A DNA stretch of 64,000 nt. Origin: Paracoccus stylophorae (lineage in GTDB: Bacteria > Pseudomonadota > Alphaproteobacteria > Rhodobacterales > Rhodobacteraceae). The stretch covers positions 1,593,001 to 1,657,000 of the forward strand of contig NZ_CP067134.1 of the NCBI RefSeq assembly GCF_028553765.1, given 5' to 3'. Under the pieces are notes generated by a model, which had not been told where the DNA came from, made no database searches, and saw only the letters and a program-made list of their open reading frames with translations. The stretch's first letter is position 1, and every line of letters begins with the position of its first letter. The translations under genes and the position numbers were made by a program. This document shows, piece after piece, positions 1 to 8,837 of the stretch.

Positions 1-262
1 CCAGACCGGTTTTCCCGTGCACATGTTCCGCCGTCACCAGGGGACGCGACAGCGGCGCGTCGCAGCCGGCAAAGACCGGCACCTCGGTGCGGCCAGACAG
101 CGCGACGATCTGGCGCGCGTTCCGTTCCGTCAGCGCCAGCGGCACGTTGCCGGCGACGGCGGTGATGCCCAGAACCTCAAGCTCGGGGCTGGCCAGCGCC
201 AGCAGGATCGCCACGGCGTCGTCCTGGCCCGGATCGGTGTCGATGATGATCTTGTCGGCCAT
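1..262 (-). CDS. nucleoside hydrolase, N-terminal part (cut by window start)
   Basis: Only the first 87 residues are in the window. The family hydrolyses the N-glycosidic bond of purine or pyrimidine ribonucleosides for salvage in the cytoplasm. The visible part has the calcium-binding DTDPGQDDA motif at residues 8-16, Asn39 in AGNV, and the HVHG segment with His82. These sit where the inosine-uridine hydrolases have their metal and active-site residues. The ATG is at 262. The gene lies downstream of the iron-binding protein gene on the same strand, with a 3'-end repeat element between them. The substrate cannot be told from the N-terminus. Confidence 0.88.
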   Translation of the reverse strand, partial: MADKIIIDTDPGQDDAVAILLALASPELEVLGITAVAGNVPLALTERNARQIVALSGRTEVPVFAGCDAPLSRPLVTAEHVHGKTGL

Positions 263-340
263 GCGCGCCCCCCCTCTGTCCTGTCCGTCGTTCTGCGACG
301 CCTGCAAAAAGGGCGCAAGCCGAAAGCCCGCGCCCTTCTT

Positions 341-404
341 CTTTGTCCAAATACCCCGGGGGAATCGCCGTCAGGCGATGGGGGCCGCGCCCCCGGCCCC
401 CATC
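341..404 (-). repeat. 3'-end repeat element, copy A (hairpin plus TATTTGG box)
   Basis: Read on the minus strand, just after the stop of the iron-binding protein gene, there is a 10-bp hairpin (arms 395-404 and 377-386), a second hairpin (374-379 with 364-369), and then the box CCCCCGGGGTATTTGG, followed by an A-rich stretch. Copies with the same order and orientation follow the genes ending at 5952 and 14283. The position suggests a transcription terminator or mRNA 3'-end structure; that role is inferred. Confidence 0.6.
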
Positions 405-414
405 CCCGCCAGGC

Positions 415-1413
415 TCAGCCGTCGAAATTCACCTCTTCGATCAGCGTCAGCGCCTGCGGACGCAGTTCCGAAATCTCGCTCAGCGCGACGTTGTCCGGCG
501 TGAACTCGCCCCAGCTTTTGACCAGTTCGGACCGCTCGACATGATCGGAGACCGGGAATTCATAGTTGGTTTCGGCATAGATCCGCTGCGCCTCGTCGCT
601 GACCAGAAACTCCATCAGCTGCAGCGCGGCCTCCTTGTTCGGCGCGGCCTTGGTCATCGCCACGCCCGAGACGTTCACATGCGTTCCGCCATCCTCGAAG
701 GTGGGGAACACGATCCGCACCGATTCCGCCCATTCCTTCTGTTCGGGGTCTTCCAGCATCTTGCCCATGTAATAGGTGTTGCCCAGGCTGATGTCGCATT
801 CCCCGGCCCAGATCGACTTGACCTGAGCGCGGTCGCTGCCCTCGGGCTTCTTCGCCAGATTGCTCTTGATGCCTTGCAGCCATTCCTTCGTCTCTTCCTC
901 GCCGTGATGGGCCAGATAGGCGGCGGTCAGCGCGACGTTGTAATCGTCCGAGAAGGGGCGGGTGCAGATGCGGCCCTGCCATTTCGGATCGGCCAGATCC
1001 TCATAGGTCGTGACCTCGCCATCGGCCACGCGTTCCTTGCTGGCATAGACGATGCGGGCGCGGGTCGTCAGACCGAACCAGTGGTTGTCCGCGTCGCGCA
1101 GTTCTTCGGGAACGACCTGCATCGCCTCGTCCTCGACCGGCTGCGTGACGCCGGCGTCCTTCACCTCGCCCAGACGGGCGACATCGACGGTCATGATCAG
1201 GTCGGCCGGGCTGCGATCTCCCTCGGCCTGCAACCGTTCGACCATGCCCTTGTCCACGAAGGCGGTGTTGACGGTGATGCCGGTCGCTTCGGTGAAGGCG
1301 TCGGTCAGCGGCTTCAGCAATTCGGGCTGGCGGTGGGAATAGATGTTCACGTCTTGCGCAAGCGCCGGCAGCGCGGTGGCACCAAGCAGCGAGGCGAGGA
1401 TGATCGAACGCAT
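415..1413 (-). CDS. ferric-iron ABC transporter periplasmic binding protein (FutA/FbpA type)
   Basis: A 332-residue protein with a cleavable signal peptide (about residues 1-19, ending ALAQ). It matches the class of periplasmic binding proteins that carry Fe(III) to an inner-membrane ABC permease. The mature N-terminus NIYSHRQ has the early Tyr of the family, and GNTYYMGKM has the Tyr pair used for iron coordination in this fold. Its length is normal. No permease or ATPase gene is adjacent: downstream is a nucleoside hydrolase, and upstream is a divergent ABC-F gene. The partner transporter must be elsewhere, or the gene stands alone. Other oxyanion- or metal-binding members of the family are possible. 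Confidence 0.87.
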   Translation of the reverse strand: MRSIILASLLGATALPALAQDVNIYSHRQPELLKPLTDAFTEATGITVNTAFVDKGMVERLQAEGDRSPADLIMTVDVARLGEVKDAGVTQPVEDEAMQVVPEELRDADNHWFGLTTRARIVYASKERVADGEVTTYEDLADPKWQGRICTRPFSDDYNVALTAAYLAHHGEEETKEWLQGIKSNLAKKPEGSDRAQVKSIWAGECDISLGNTYYMGKMLEDPEQKEWAESVRIVFPTFEDGGTHVNVSGVAMTKAAPNKEAALQLMEFLVSDEAQRIYAETNYEFPVSDHVERSELVKSWGEFTPDNVALSEISELRPQALTLIEEVNFDG

Positions 1414-1541
1414 AGTTGACTCCTTCGGTCAGAATTTCAGGGGTTTTGTGCCAGCCCGTCACGGCGCGGTCAATATCCGACAGAAAAAATCAGGCTGGGG
1501 CAAGATTGACCGGACCGGCCCGGCAGGATACGGGCGCAGCC

Positions 1542-3356
1542 ATGGCACGCGCACCCCTTCTTCAATTGACAGATATTTCGCTGACCTTCGGCGGCAACCC
1601 GGTTTTCGACGATCTGTCGCTGACCTTGCAGCAGGGCGACCGGGTCGCCTTGGTCGGTCGCAACGGGTCGGGCAAATCGACGCTGATGAAGGTGATGGCC
1701 GGCTTGGTCGAGCCCGATCGCGGAGAGGTGGTGCTGACCGCCGGCGCGCATGCCGGCTATATGGAACAGGACCCCGACCTGTCGGGGCACCGGACGCTTG
1801 GCGATTTCGCGCGCGCCGGGCTGGACGAGGCCGAGGGATACCGCGTCGAGATCGCGGCCGAGGGTCTCAAATTCGATCCCGACCGCCCCGTCGCGACCGC
1901 GTCCGGAGGAGAGCGTCGGCGCGCCGCACTGGCGCGGCTGCTGGCCGAGGCGCCGGAACTGATGCTGCTGGACGAGCCGACCAACCATCTGGACATCGAG
2001 GCGATCGGCTGGCTGGAAGACCAGCTGAACCAGACCCGCGCCGCCTATGTCATCATCAGCCACGACCGCGCCTTCCTGCGCCGCCTGACGCGGGCGACGC
2101 TGTGGATCGACCGGGGCGAGGTGCGCCGCCAGGAACGCGGTTTCGAACATTTCGAGGATTGGCGCGAAGCCGTCTGGTCGGCCGAGGACGACGCCCGCCA
2201 CAAGCTGGATCGCAAGATCAGGGCCGAGGCGAGATGGGCCGTCGAAGGCATCAGCGCCCGGCGCAAGCGCAATCAGGGCCGGGTGCGCGCGCTGGCCGCG
2301 CTGCGCGCCGAACGCCGCGCGCAGCGTGCCCGTCAGGGCGTGGCGGCGATGGCGCTGGATTCGGGTGCGCAATCGGGCAAGCGCGTGATCGAGGCCACCG
2401 GCATAGCGAAGTCCTTCGGGGATCGCGTGATCCTGAAGCCGTTCGATCTGCGCGTGCAGCGCGGGGACCGGGTGGCCTTCGTGGGGCCGAACGGCGTCGG
2501 CAAGACGACCCTGATCCGGATGCTGATCGGCGAGGTTCCGCCCGATCAGGGCACCGTCAGACTGGGCACCAATCTGGACATCGCGGTCTTCGATCAGGCG
2601 CGCGCGGCGCTGAATCAGGATCAAACCCTGTGGGAGGCGCTGACCGGCGATTCCGAGATGCGCGTATCGGGCCGCGCCGATCAGGTGATGGTGCGCGGCC
2701 AGCCCCGGCACGTGGTCGGCTATCTCAAGGATTTCCTGTTCGACGAATCGCAGGCCCGCGCCCCGGTCCGCAGCCTGTCGGGCGGCGAAAAGGCGCGGCT
2801 GCTGCTGGCGCGGCTGATGGCCAGACCGTCGAATCTGCTGGTTCTGGACGAGCCGACCAACGATCTGGATGTCGAGACGCTGGATCTGTTGCAAGACCTG
2901 CTGGGCGATTACGACGGCACGGTGCTGCTGGTCAGCCATGACCGCGATTTCATCGACCGGGTGGCGGACACCACCGTCGCGATGGAAGGCGATGGCCGCG
3001 CCGTCGTCTATGCCGGCGGGTGGAGCGATTATCGCGCGCAGCGCGGCGAGGCGTCGCCGCCCGCCCCGGCCCCTGCGCCGACCCGGCCCGCAGCGGCGAA
3101 GGAATCGCCCGCGTCCGCCAAACCTGCCCGCGCCGGTCTCAGCTTTACCGAACGGCACCGGCTGGAGGAATTGCCCGACCTTATCGACCGGCTTGAAGCC
3201 GAGATCGCGAAGCTGTCGGAATTCCTGGCCCAGCCCGACCTGTATCAGACCGCGCCCGACAGGTTCCGCAAGGCGACCGAGGCGCTGGCCGAACGTCAGG
3301 CGGCGCTGGACGCCGCGGAAGAGGAATGGCTGACGCTGGCGGACAAGGCCGGCTGA
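1542..3356 (+). CDS. uup: ABC-F family ATPase, Uup-like
   Basis: A 604-residue soluble protein with two ABC ATPase domains and no membrane segment. ABC-F proteins act on ribosomes or, for Uup, also bind DNA. Walker A motifs are GRNGSGKST (first domain) and GPNGVGKTT (second). Signatures are SGGERRR and LSGGEKA, and Walker B motifs run into DEPTNHLD and DEPTNDLD. A Pro/Ala linker (about residues 505-530) leads to a C-terminal charged helical domain typical of Uup. ATG 1542 is chosen because family homology starts at once after it (LLQLTDISLTFGG). A longer reading frame from 1416 would add 42 residues without family character. The gene is divergent from the iron-binding protein gene. Confidence 0.93.
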   Translation: MARAPLLQLTDISLTFGGNPVFDDLSLTLQQGDRVALVGRNGSGKSTLMKVMAGLVEPDRGEVVLTAGAHAGYMEQDPDLSGHRTLGDFARAGLDEAEGYRVEIAAEGLKFDPDRPVATASGGERRRAALARLLAEAPELMLLDEPTNHLDIEAIGWLEDQLNQTRAAYVIISHDRAFLRRLTRATLWIDRGEVRRQERGFEHFEDWREAVWSAEDDARHKLDRKIRAEARWAVEGISARRKRNQGRVRALAALRAERRAQRARQGVAAMALDSGAQSGKRVIEATGIAKSFGDRVILKPFDLRVQRGDRVAFVGPNGVGKTTLIRMLIGEVPPDQGTVRLGTNLDIAVFDQARAALNQDQTLWEALTGDSEMRVSGRADQVMVRGQPRHVVGYLKDFLFDESQARAPVRSLSGGEKARLLLARLMARPSNLLVLDEPTNDLDVETLDLLQDLLGDYDGTVLLVSHDRDFIDRVADTTVAMEGDGRAVVYAGGWSDYRAQRGEASPPAPAPAPTRPAAAKESPASAKPARAGLSFTERHRLEELPDLIDRLEAEIAKLSEFLAQPDLYQTAPDRFRKATEALAERQAALDAAEEEWLTLADKAG

Positions 3357-3371
3357 CGCCCGCGCTGCGGT

Positions 3372-4346
3372 TCAGATCGCGCGCGCGGCATGGTTTTTCA
3401 GCCAGCCATGGGCAAAGGCCATCTTCCTGCGGATGGGCGGCGTCAGCACAAAGGGATACAGATCGTTATTGTCCAGCGCGCGGTTGATGCCGTTGATGGC
3501 GATGGCGACCTGCGCGGCGATGGTCAGCAGATATTCGGCATCGTCGTCGGCATAGGCCGAATAATCCGCCGGCACGCCGTCCATCGACAGACCCGCGCTG
3601 ACGAAGCTGTCGGTGAAATCGACCATGTGCAGCAGATGCGCCACCGTCTCGGCCCAGTCCTCGTGCGGGTGGGCGGTCGCGTATGCGGTGATGAAATCCT
3701 GGCCCGGGTCCTGCGGCGCGGCATAATGGCGCTGCAAGGCGGCGGCATAGTCGGCGCGTTCGTCCCCGAACAGGCGGCGGAACGCGTCGCAGAAACCGGG
3801 GCAGCGCGACAGCCGGTCGAACAGGAAATGCGCCAGTTCGTGCCGGAAATGCCCGACCATCGACCGGTATTGCTCGCCCATCTGGTGCCGGCGCTGGACC
3901 CGGATCAGCTCATCCGCCTCGGTCACGTTGATGGTGATGTCGCCGCCGGCATGGCCCATGACGATCTGCGCGGCCCGCTGCCCGCCGGTGTTTTCGGACA
4001 GCATCAGAAAGCGCGGACGCCCGCCGGGATCGGCGTCGGTGAACCAGCCCCAGTTGGACAGATTGGCCAGCACCCATCGCTTGGCGCGCTCGGCCCGCGC
4101 CAGCAGCATGCGGTTGTCGCCGATGGCCAGCGCCGGCACGATCTGCGACATCCGGCACGACCGGCACAAGGGCGTGCCCGGATCGGTCGCCCAGTTGCAC
4201 TGGATGCTGTCGCGGTTGGCACATGACAGGGCGTCCCCTACCATCTTGCGCGCTTCGGGATCGTAATGCAGCGCCGCGCCGCAGGCGCAGGACAGATTGT
4301 CGAAATAGACCTGGTTGCCGCAGGTCGGACAGGTGAAGTTCTGCAC
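3372..4346 (-). CDS. zinc-ribbon protein with HExxH putative metallopeptidase domain
   Basis: A 324-residue protein. The N-terminus has paired cysteines (CPTC near residue 6, CAC, then CANRD, CNW and CRSC), which look like one or two zinc ribbons. The middle carries RHELAHFLF, an HExxH zinc-protease motif. This architecture is known as a putative zinc-binding metallopeptidase family of unproven function. GTG 4346 is chosen as start because AAGGA lies 7 bases before it and the cysteine motifs follow directly. A longer frame from 4475 has no such support. It has no signal peptide or membrane segment, so it is probably cytoplasmic. It converges on the ABC-F gene, with 15 bases between the two. 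Confidence 0.8.
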   Translation of the reverse strand: MQNFTCPTCGNQVYFDNLSCACGAALHYDPEARKMVGDALSCANRDSIQCNWATDPGTPLCRSCRMSQIVPALAIGDNRMLLARAERAKRWVLANLSNWGWFTDADPGGRPRFLMLSENTGGQRAAQIVMGHAGGDITINVTEADELIRVQRRHQMGEQYRSMVGHFRHELAHFLFDRLSRCPGFCDAFRRLFGDERADYAAALQRHYAAPQDPGQDFITAYATAHPHEDWAETVAHLLHMVDFTDSFVSAGLSMDGVPADYSAYADDDAEYLLTIAAQVAIAINGINRALDNNDLYPFVLTPPIRRKMAFAHGWLKNHAARAI

Positions 4347-4443
4347 GCGGACGTCCTTGCATGTCGCGGCAGGGAATGATCGGCAGACAGGTCCGGTTCC
4401 GCCTGATGCGGCGAAAAGCGGGGGCGGGTGGACAACGCCTGTC

Positions 4444-4472
4444 TTGACTTGTCCGCACCGATCCGCCATATC
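4444..4472 (+). promoter_or_regulatory. candidate housekeeping promoter for rplU-rpmA
   Basis: TTGACT at 4444-4449 and CATATC at 4467-4472 are separated by 17 bases, 150 bases upstream of rplU. The -35 is strong and the -10 weak. It also lies upstream of the divergent GTG start at 4346, but it points towards rplU. Confidence 0.45.
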
Positions 4473-4521
4473 CACGCGACCGGCCGGGCAGACGCCCTTG
4501 GCCGGTGTATCATTTCAATGA

Positions 4522-4540
4522 CATCCCGGTCCGCGGGATG
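4522..4540 (+). other. hairpin in the rplU leader
   Basis: CATCCCG and CGGGATG form a perfect 7-bp stem with a 5-base loop, about 80 bases before rplU. If the candidate promoter upstream is right, it lies in the 5' untranslated region. A regulatory role is only a possibility; no known leader family was recognised. Confidence 0.4.
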
Positions 4541-4621
4541 CGCTGTCCGAAGGCGGGGTCGCCCCGAAACGCCGGTGAAAGCCGGGGCCGAAGGACGCGG
4601 AAAGCGAAGGAAGACGAAGCG

Positions 4622-4990
4622 ATGTTCGCGGTTCTGAAGACTGGCGGCAAGCAATACAAGGTTCAGGCCGGCGACGTCCTGCGCGTTGAAAAGCTGAATG
4701 CCGCGGCTGGCGATAAGGTCCAGTTCAACGAGATTCTGATGGTGGGCTCGACCCTGGGCGCGCCGCTGGTCGAGGGGGCCTGCGTGCAGGCCGAGGTGAT
4801 CGACCAGATCAAGGCCGACAAGGTGATCACCTTCGTCAAGCGTCGCCGCAAGCACGGCTCGCAGCGCACCCGTGGCCACCGCCAGCAGCTGACCCTGCTG
4901 CGGGTGACCGATGTTCTGGAAAAGGGCGCGGACCAGACCGGCGTCAAGGTCGCCGCCGGCGCCCGGTCCAAAGTCGAAGCCGAAGCGTAA
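4622..4990 (+). CDS. rplU: 50S ribosomal protein L21
   Basis: A 122-residue protein starting MFAVLKTGGKQYKV, the standard L21 N-terminus. The core RRRKHGSQRTRGHRQ binds 23S rRNA. The C-terminus is slightly extended and rich in Ala and Glu, as is common in alphaproteobacteria. AAGGAAG lies about ten bases before the ATG. It is followed 12 bases later by rpmA, the usual pair. A frame open further upstream to 4505 is not needed for any L21 homology. Confidence 0.97.
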   Translation: MFAVLKTGGKQYKVQAGDVLRVEKLNAAAGDKVQFNEILMVGSTLGAPLVEGACVQAEVIDQIKADKVITFVKRRRKHGSQRTRGHRQQLTLLRVTDVLEKGADQTGVKVAAGARSKVEAEA

Positions 4991-5002
4991 GGAGGCTGAA
5001 CC

Positions 5003-5275
5003 ATGGCACATAAGAAAGCAGGCGGTTCGTCCCGCAACGGTCGCGATTCCGCCGGCCGCCGTCTTGGCGTGAAGCTGTTCGGCGGTCAGGAGGCGATCGC
5101 GGGCAACATCATCGTGCGGCAGCGCGGCACCAAATGGTGGCCCGGCCAGAATGTCGGCATGGGCAAGGATCACACCCTGTTCGCGCTGACCGACGGTCAC
5201 GTGACCTTTTCCAAGGGTCTGAAGGGTCGCACCTTCATCTCCGTGATTCCAGCGAGCCTGGAGGCCGCCGAGTAA
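5003..5275 (+). CDS. rpmA: 50S ribosomal protein L27
   Basis: A 90-residue protein starting [16 protein letters not shown], the hallmark of L27, whose N-terminal tail reaches the peptidyl-transferase centre. There is no Firmicutes-type cleaved leader before the Ala-His start. GGAGG lies 8 bases before the ATG, directly after the rplU stop. Two tandem hairpins follow the stop, so transcription of rplU-rpmA probably ends here and the next gene is separate. Confidence 0.98.
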   Translation: MAHKKAGGSSRNGRDSAGRRLGVKLFGGQEAIAGNIIVRQRGTKWWPGQNVGMGKDHTLFALTDGHVTFSKGLKGRTFISVIPASLEAAE

Positions 5276-5283
5276 CCCGGAAT

Positions 5284-5328
5284 TAACATTTCGATGTTAG
5301 CAGGGGGACCGGCGGAAGCCGGTCCCCC
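5284..5328 (+). terminator. double hairpin terminator after rpmA
   Basis: First stem TAACAT/ATGTTA (5284-5289, 5294-5299) has a stable TTCG tetraloop. The second is an 11-bp perfect stem GGGGGACCGGC/GCCGGTCCCCC (5303-5313, 5318-5328) with a GGAA loop, followed by ATCTGTTT. It ends the rplU-rpmA unit. Confidence 0.8.
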
Positions 5329-5364
5329 GATCTGTTTCAAAGTCCTGTTTTCCGGGGAGGGAAA

Positions 5365-5952
5365 ATGGTCATGTCTGCACCCATGCGGGAGGGAACGCGC
5401 CTGGACGATCTGAAGATCGATTCCGGCATCCTCAATCAACCCGTGATCGAAACCGAACGCTTCGTCCTTCGCCCGCTGCGTCCGTCCGATGCCGGCATGA
5501 TCGCGCATTACACCTCGGATCGGCGCGTGGCCGAGGGCACGCGCGCCATTCCCCATCCGTTGCCGCCGGGCGCGTCCGAAGGATTCGTGGCGCGCGCCCT
5601 GTCCGCCGACCGGACCGAGGATGTGTGGGCGATCGACGGCACCGGGCATCAGCTGGCCGAATTGCTGGGCGTGATCTCGTTGACCCGGATGGAGGGCGAT
5701 CAGTCCGAGCTGGGGTTCTGGATCGGGGCCGGTTTCTGGAATACCGGCTTTGCGACCGAGGCGGTCGAGGCGCTGGTGGCGGCGAACCCGCACGGATCGC
5801 GCACCCTGTTTGCCGAGGCGTTTCAGGACAATCCCGGCTCGGCCCGGGTGCTGACGAATTGCGGTTTCGTCTATCTGGGCGATGCGGAAAGCTGGTCGGT
5901 GGCACGCGAGGCGCGTGTGCCGACCTGGACCTATCTGCGCAAGATGGGCTGA
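5365..5952 (+). CDS. GNAT family N-acetyltransferase (RimJ/RimL-like)
   Basis: A 195-residue protein. ETERFVLRPLRPSDA (about residues 29-43) is the typical first strand and helix of RimJ/RimL-type acetyltransferases, which transfer acetyl from acetyl-CoA to protein N-termini or small amines. GFWIGAGFWNTGFATEAVEAL resembles the acetyl-CoA loop region, and NPGSARVLTNCGF the C-terminal motif. The start is uncertain: GGAGG at 5356-5360 is 4 bases from ATG 5365 and 10 from ATG 5371. In related genomes a GNAT gene often sits between rpmA and obgE; here no obgE follows. The substrate is unknown. Confidence 0.88.
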   Translation: MVMSAPMREGTRLDDLKIDSGILNQPVIETERFVLRPLRPSDAGMIAHYTSDRRVAEGTRAIPHPLPPGASEGFVARALSADRTEDVWAIDGTGHQLAELLGVISLTRMEGDQSELGFWIGAGFWNTGFATEAVEALVAANPHGSRTLFAEAFQDNPGSARVLTNCGFVYLGDAESWSVAREARVPTWTYLRKMG

Positions 5953-5974
5953 GCGCGCCGGACGCGAAGAAAAA

Positions 5975-6045
5975 GGGGGCTGTCTGCCCCCTCTTGGCCT
6001 GCGGCCAATTCACCCCCGAGGATATTTGCGCACCGAAGAGGTGCG
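5975..6045 (+). repeat. 3'-end repeat element, copy B (hairpins plus TATTTG box)
   Basis: It begins 23 bases after the GNAT stop. In order: hairpin GGGGGC/GCCCCC with loop TGTCT (5975-5991), hairpin GGCC-TGC-GGCC (5996-6006), box CACCCCCGAGGATATTT (6011-6027), and hairpin CGCACC/GGTGCG (6029-6045). It has the same order and orientation relative to the upstream gene as the copies at 341-404 and 14300-14350. Confidence 0.65.
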
Positions 6046-6104
6046 GGGGCGGAAATTCGCGGCGCGTCGATTGCATTCGGCCGCCGACTGCCTAACTGGG
6101 ATGC

Positions 6105-7091
6105 ATGAGCATTCCCTATTCCGTTCTTGATCTTGCGCCGGTTCCCGAGGGTTTCGAGGCCGGCGATGCGATCCGCAACACGCTGGATCTGGCCCGTCAC
6201 GCCGAGGACTGGGGCTATCACCGCTATTGGATGGCCGAACATCACAACATGCCGGGCATCGCCAGTTCCGCGACCGCCGTGCTGATCGGGCTGGTGGCGC
6301 AGGCCACGCGCCGGATCCGGGTGGGCGCTGGCGGCATCATGTTGCCCAACCACGCGCCGCTGACCGTGGCCGAGGCGTTCGGAACGCTGGCGACGGTCTT
6401 TCCCGATCGGATCGATCTGGGGCTGGGTCGCGCGCCGGGCGGCGACGGTGCCGTCATCCGGGCGTTGCGCCGCGATCCGATGGCCGACAGCTTTCCCGAC
6501 GACGTGGTCGAATTGCTGGACTATCTGGGTCCCCCGCGCCCGGGCGCGGCGGTGCGGGCCTTGCCGGGCGAAGGCACGCAGGTTCCGGTCTGGATCCTGG
6601 GCAGCAGCCTGTTCGGCGCGCAGTTGGCCGCGCATCTGGGGCTGCCCTATGCCTTTGCCAGCCATTTTGCGCCGGGCGATCTGGCGCAGGCGCTGACGCT
6701 GTATCGCGACCGGTTCCGCCCCTCGCCCTGGGCCGCGCAGCCGGTGACGATGATGGCCGTGAACGTGTTCGCCGCCGACGATGCCGACGAGGCCCGGTTC
6801 CTGCGCACCACCATGCAGCTTGCCTTTGCGCGGCTGCGGACGGGGATGCCGGGCAAGCTGCCCCGGCCGACGCGCGATCTTGACGCCGAGATCGGCCCCC
6901 AGATGCGCCGCGCGGTGGATCAGGCGCTGCGGATCAGTGCGGTCGGCGACAAGGCGCAGGTGCGCGACCAGCTTGGCGCGCTGATCGACAGCCACAGACC
7001 GGACGAGGTGATCCTGACCGGCCAGATCCACGATCATCAGGCACGGCTGCGCAGTTTCCGGATCGCGGCCGAGGCGATGAAGCAGCTTTAG
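6105..7091 (+). CDS. luciferase-like flavin-dependent oxidoreductase
   Basis: A 328-residue protein of the bacterial luciferase-like monooxygenase family, which uses reduced FMN supplied by a reductase. The N-terminus [11 protein letters not shown], the segment [10 protein letters not shown] (near residue 42-51) and GLGRAPGGD (near 108-116) are family landmarks. Length and TIM-barrel-like pattern agree with the MsnO8/YhbW group. The substrate is unknown. The ribosome-binding site is weak. Its TAG stop overlaps the TAA stop of the convergent dctM gene, so no room is left for a terminator between them. Confidence 0.88.
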   Translation: MSIPYSVLDLAPVPEGFEAGDAIRNTLDLARHAEDWGYHRYWMAEHHNMPGIASSATAVLIGLVAQATRRIRVGAGGIMLPNHAPLTVAEAFGTLATVFPDRIDLGLGRAPGGDGAVIRALRRDPMADSFPDDVVELLDYLGPPRPGAAVRALPGEGTQVPVWILGSSLFGAQLAAHLGLPYAFASHFAPGDLAQALTLYRDRFRPSPWAAQPVTMMAVNVFAADDADEARFLRTTMQLAFARLRTGMPGKLPRPTRDLDAEIGPQMRRAVDQALRISAVGDKAQVRDQLGALIDSHRPDEVILTGQIHDHQARLRSFRIAAEAMKQL

Positions 7092-8389
7092 GGCAGCAGC
7101 ACCCGCGTCAGGATCGGGAAGGCCGCGATCACGAACAGGCCGATCACGCTGGTCAGCAGAAAGGGCAGGGCCCCGCGCGCGACCTTTTCCAGCGGCAGGC
7201 GGGTGATATTGGCCGCGACGTAAAGATTGATGCCCACGGGCGGCGTGATCAGGCCGATGGCAAGGTTGACCATGACCAGCACCCCGAACCAGACCGGGTC
7301 CCAGTTCAGTTCGCGCATCACCGGCAGGAAGATCGGCAGGCAGATGAACATGATCGTCACCGCGTCCATGAACATGCCGGCGATCAGCACGACCAGCATG
7401 ATCACCGCAAGGATCACCCACTGGTTCGAGGAGAGGCCCAGAAGCGCGCCGGAATAATGGCCGATCAGGTCGTCGACGGTGACCACCCACCCGAACAGCC
7501 CGGCATAGGCCACGACCAGCATGACCACCGACGATCCCGCGGCGCTGTCGGCAAGACATTCGTAAAGTCCGCGCAGCGACAGCGTCCGATAGATCACGCC
7601 GCCCACGGCGAGGGCATAGACCGAGGCGACGATGGCGGCTTCGGTCGGGGTGAAGATGCCGGAATAGATCCCGCCCAGGATCACCACCGGCGTCATCAGG
7701 CCCCAGAAACTGTCGATGAAGGACCGGCCCAGTGCATGCGCGTATCCCAGACCGGGATAGGGTTCGGGGCTGAGGGCGCGGGTCGCCGTCGCCTCGCGCA
7801 CGCGGCCGAACGGCAGCGCACACAGCATCAGCGCACCGCACAGGATGCCGGGCAGGATCGCCGCGATGAACAGATCGGCGATGGAGGTTTCGGCCAGCAC
7901 GCCATAGATCACCAGCCCGATCGAGGGTGGAATCACGATCGACATCGCAGCCCCGGTGCAGACCAGCCCGGCGGCAAAGGCGCGGCTGTAGCCGTCCTCT
8001 TCCATCGAACGGATGATCATCGGGCCGATGGCCGCGACCGATGCCGGGCCCGATCCGCTGACCGCGCCCCAGAACAGGCACACGACAGTGCCCACAAGCC
8101 CCATCCCGCCGGGCAAACCGCCGACCAGCACCCGAAAGAAGCGGATCATGCGGTCGGCGATGCCCAGCCGTCCCATCAGATTGCCGGCGAGGATGAAGAA
8201 CGGGATCGCCAGCAGCGAGAACTTGCCGATGGCGGCGGTCAGCAGATCGCCCACCAGATCGAGGCCGAAGCCCAACTGCCACATCGCCGCCAGCGCGGAC
8301 AGCCCAAGCGCAAAGGCGACCGGCACGCGCAGGACCAGAAACAGGAAGAACAGTCCGACCATCAGGCTGCCGGCGCCGATGTCAGCCAT
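7088..8389 (-). CDS. dctM: TRAP transporter large permease (DctM type)
   Basis: A 433-residue, very hydrophobic protein with about 12 membrane segments, the ion-coupled core of a tripartite ATP-independent periplasmic transporter. The N-terminus [20 protein letters not shown] and the internal [15 protein letters not shown] segment ([11 protein letters not shown]) are typical of DctM. It overlaps the dctQ stop by 8 bases, showing translational coupling in a dctP-dctQ-dctM operon. Its own stop overlaps that of the convergent oxidoreductase gene at 7088-7091. Confidence 0.95.
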   Translation of the reverse strand: MADIGAGSLMVGLFFLFLVLRVPVAFALGLSALAAMWQLGFGLDLVGDLLTAAIGKFSLLAIPFFILAGNLMGRLGIADRMIRFFRVLVGGLPGGMGLVGTVVCLFWGAVSGSGPASVAAIGPMIIRSMEEDGYSRAFAAGLVCTGAAMSIVIPPSIGLVIYGVLAETSIADLFIAAILPGILCGALMLCALPFGRVREATATRALSPEPYPGLGYAHALGRSFIDSFWGLMTPVVILGGIYSGIFTPTEAAIVASVYALAVGGVIYRTLSLRGLYECLADSAAGSSVVMLVVAYAGLFGWVVTVDDLIGHYSGALLGLSSNQWVILAVIMLVVLIAGMFMDAVTIMFICLPIFLPVMRELNWDPVWFGVLVMVNLAIGLITPPVGINLYVAANITRLPLEKVARGALPFLLTSVIGLFVIAAFPILTRVLLP

Positions 8390-8837
8390 CGACGCCCCGC
8401 AGCGCCGCCTGCAGGAACCGGATCAGCACCAGCGCGAAACCAAAGGGCAGGGCGGCCGAATACCACCACAGCGGCATACCCAGCCCATAGCTGCGCATGC
8501 CGGTGCCCATCTGGTTCGCGACAAGCTGCCAGCAGAACCAGACCGAGGCCGCCAGCAGGATCGTCGACAACAGCGTGGCGGTGACGATCACCGCCCGCCG
8601 CAGGACGGCGGGCAGCATGTCGGTAATCAGTTCGACGGCCAGATGCTGCCCCCGCCGCGCCGCGATGGCCGCACCGAACACTGTCAGCAGCACGAAGCCG
8701 CCGGTCAGCAATTCCTCGGTCGCCGCCAGCGAGCGGTTGGTGCCATAGCGCACGACCACATTGGCAAAGCCAAGCGTCGTCATGGCCAGCAGCAGCAGCG
8801 AACAGACGATCTTCTCGAACTGATCCAGAAAGCGCAT
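8382..8837 (-). CDS. dctQ: TRAP transporter small permease (DctQ type)
   Basis: A 151-residue membrane protein with four predicted helices, as in DctQ. It pairs with the large permease in the inner membrane. The N-terminus FLDQFEKIVCSLLLLAMTTL and the amphipathic middle (RRGQHLAVELI) follow the family pattern. The ATG at 8837 directly abuts the dctP stop (TAG then ATG), and the 3' end overlaps dctM by 8 bases. It is certainly part of the same transcript. Confidence 0.93.
   Translation of the reverse strand: MRFLDQFEKIVCSLLLLAMTTLGFANVVVRYGTNRSLAATEELLTGGFVLLTVFGAAIAARRGQHLAVELITDMLPAVLRRAVIVTATLLSTILLAASVWFCWQLVANQMGTGMRSYGLGMPLWWYSAALPFGFALVLIRFLQAALRGVDG

Noticed and set aside
1416..1541. 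N-terminal extension of the ABC-F protein from an upstream ATG
   Set aside because: The extra 42 residues precede the conserved domain, overlap the promoter region of the divergent gene, and have no family character.
5931..8282. A 783-codon open frame on the minus strand across the GNAT, luciferase-like and dctM genes
   Set aside because: It is a GC-driven shadow: Arg/Gly/Pro/His-rich, no family features, and it crosses several well-supported genes.
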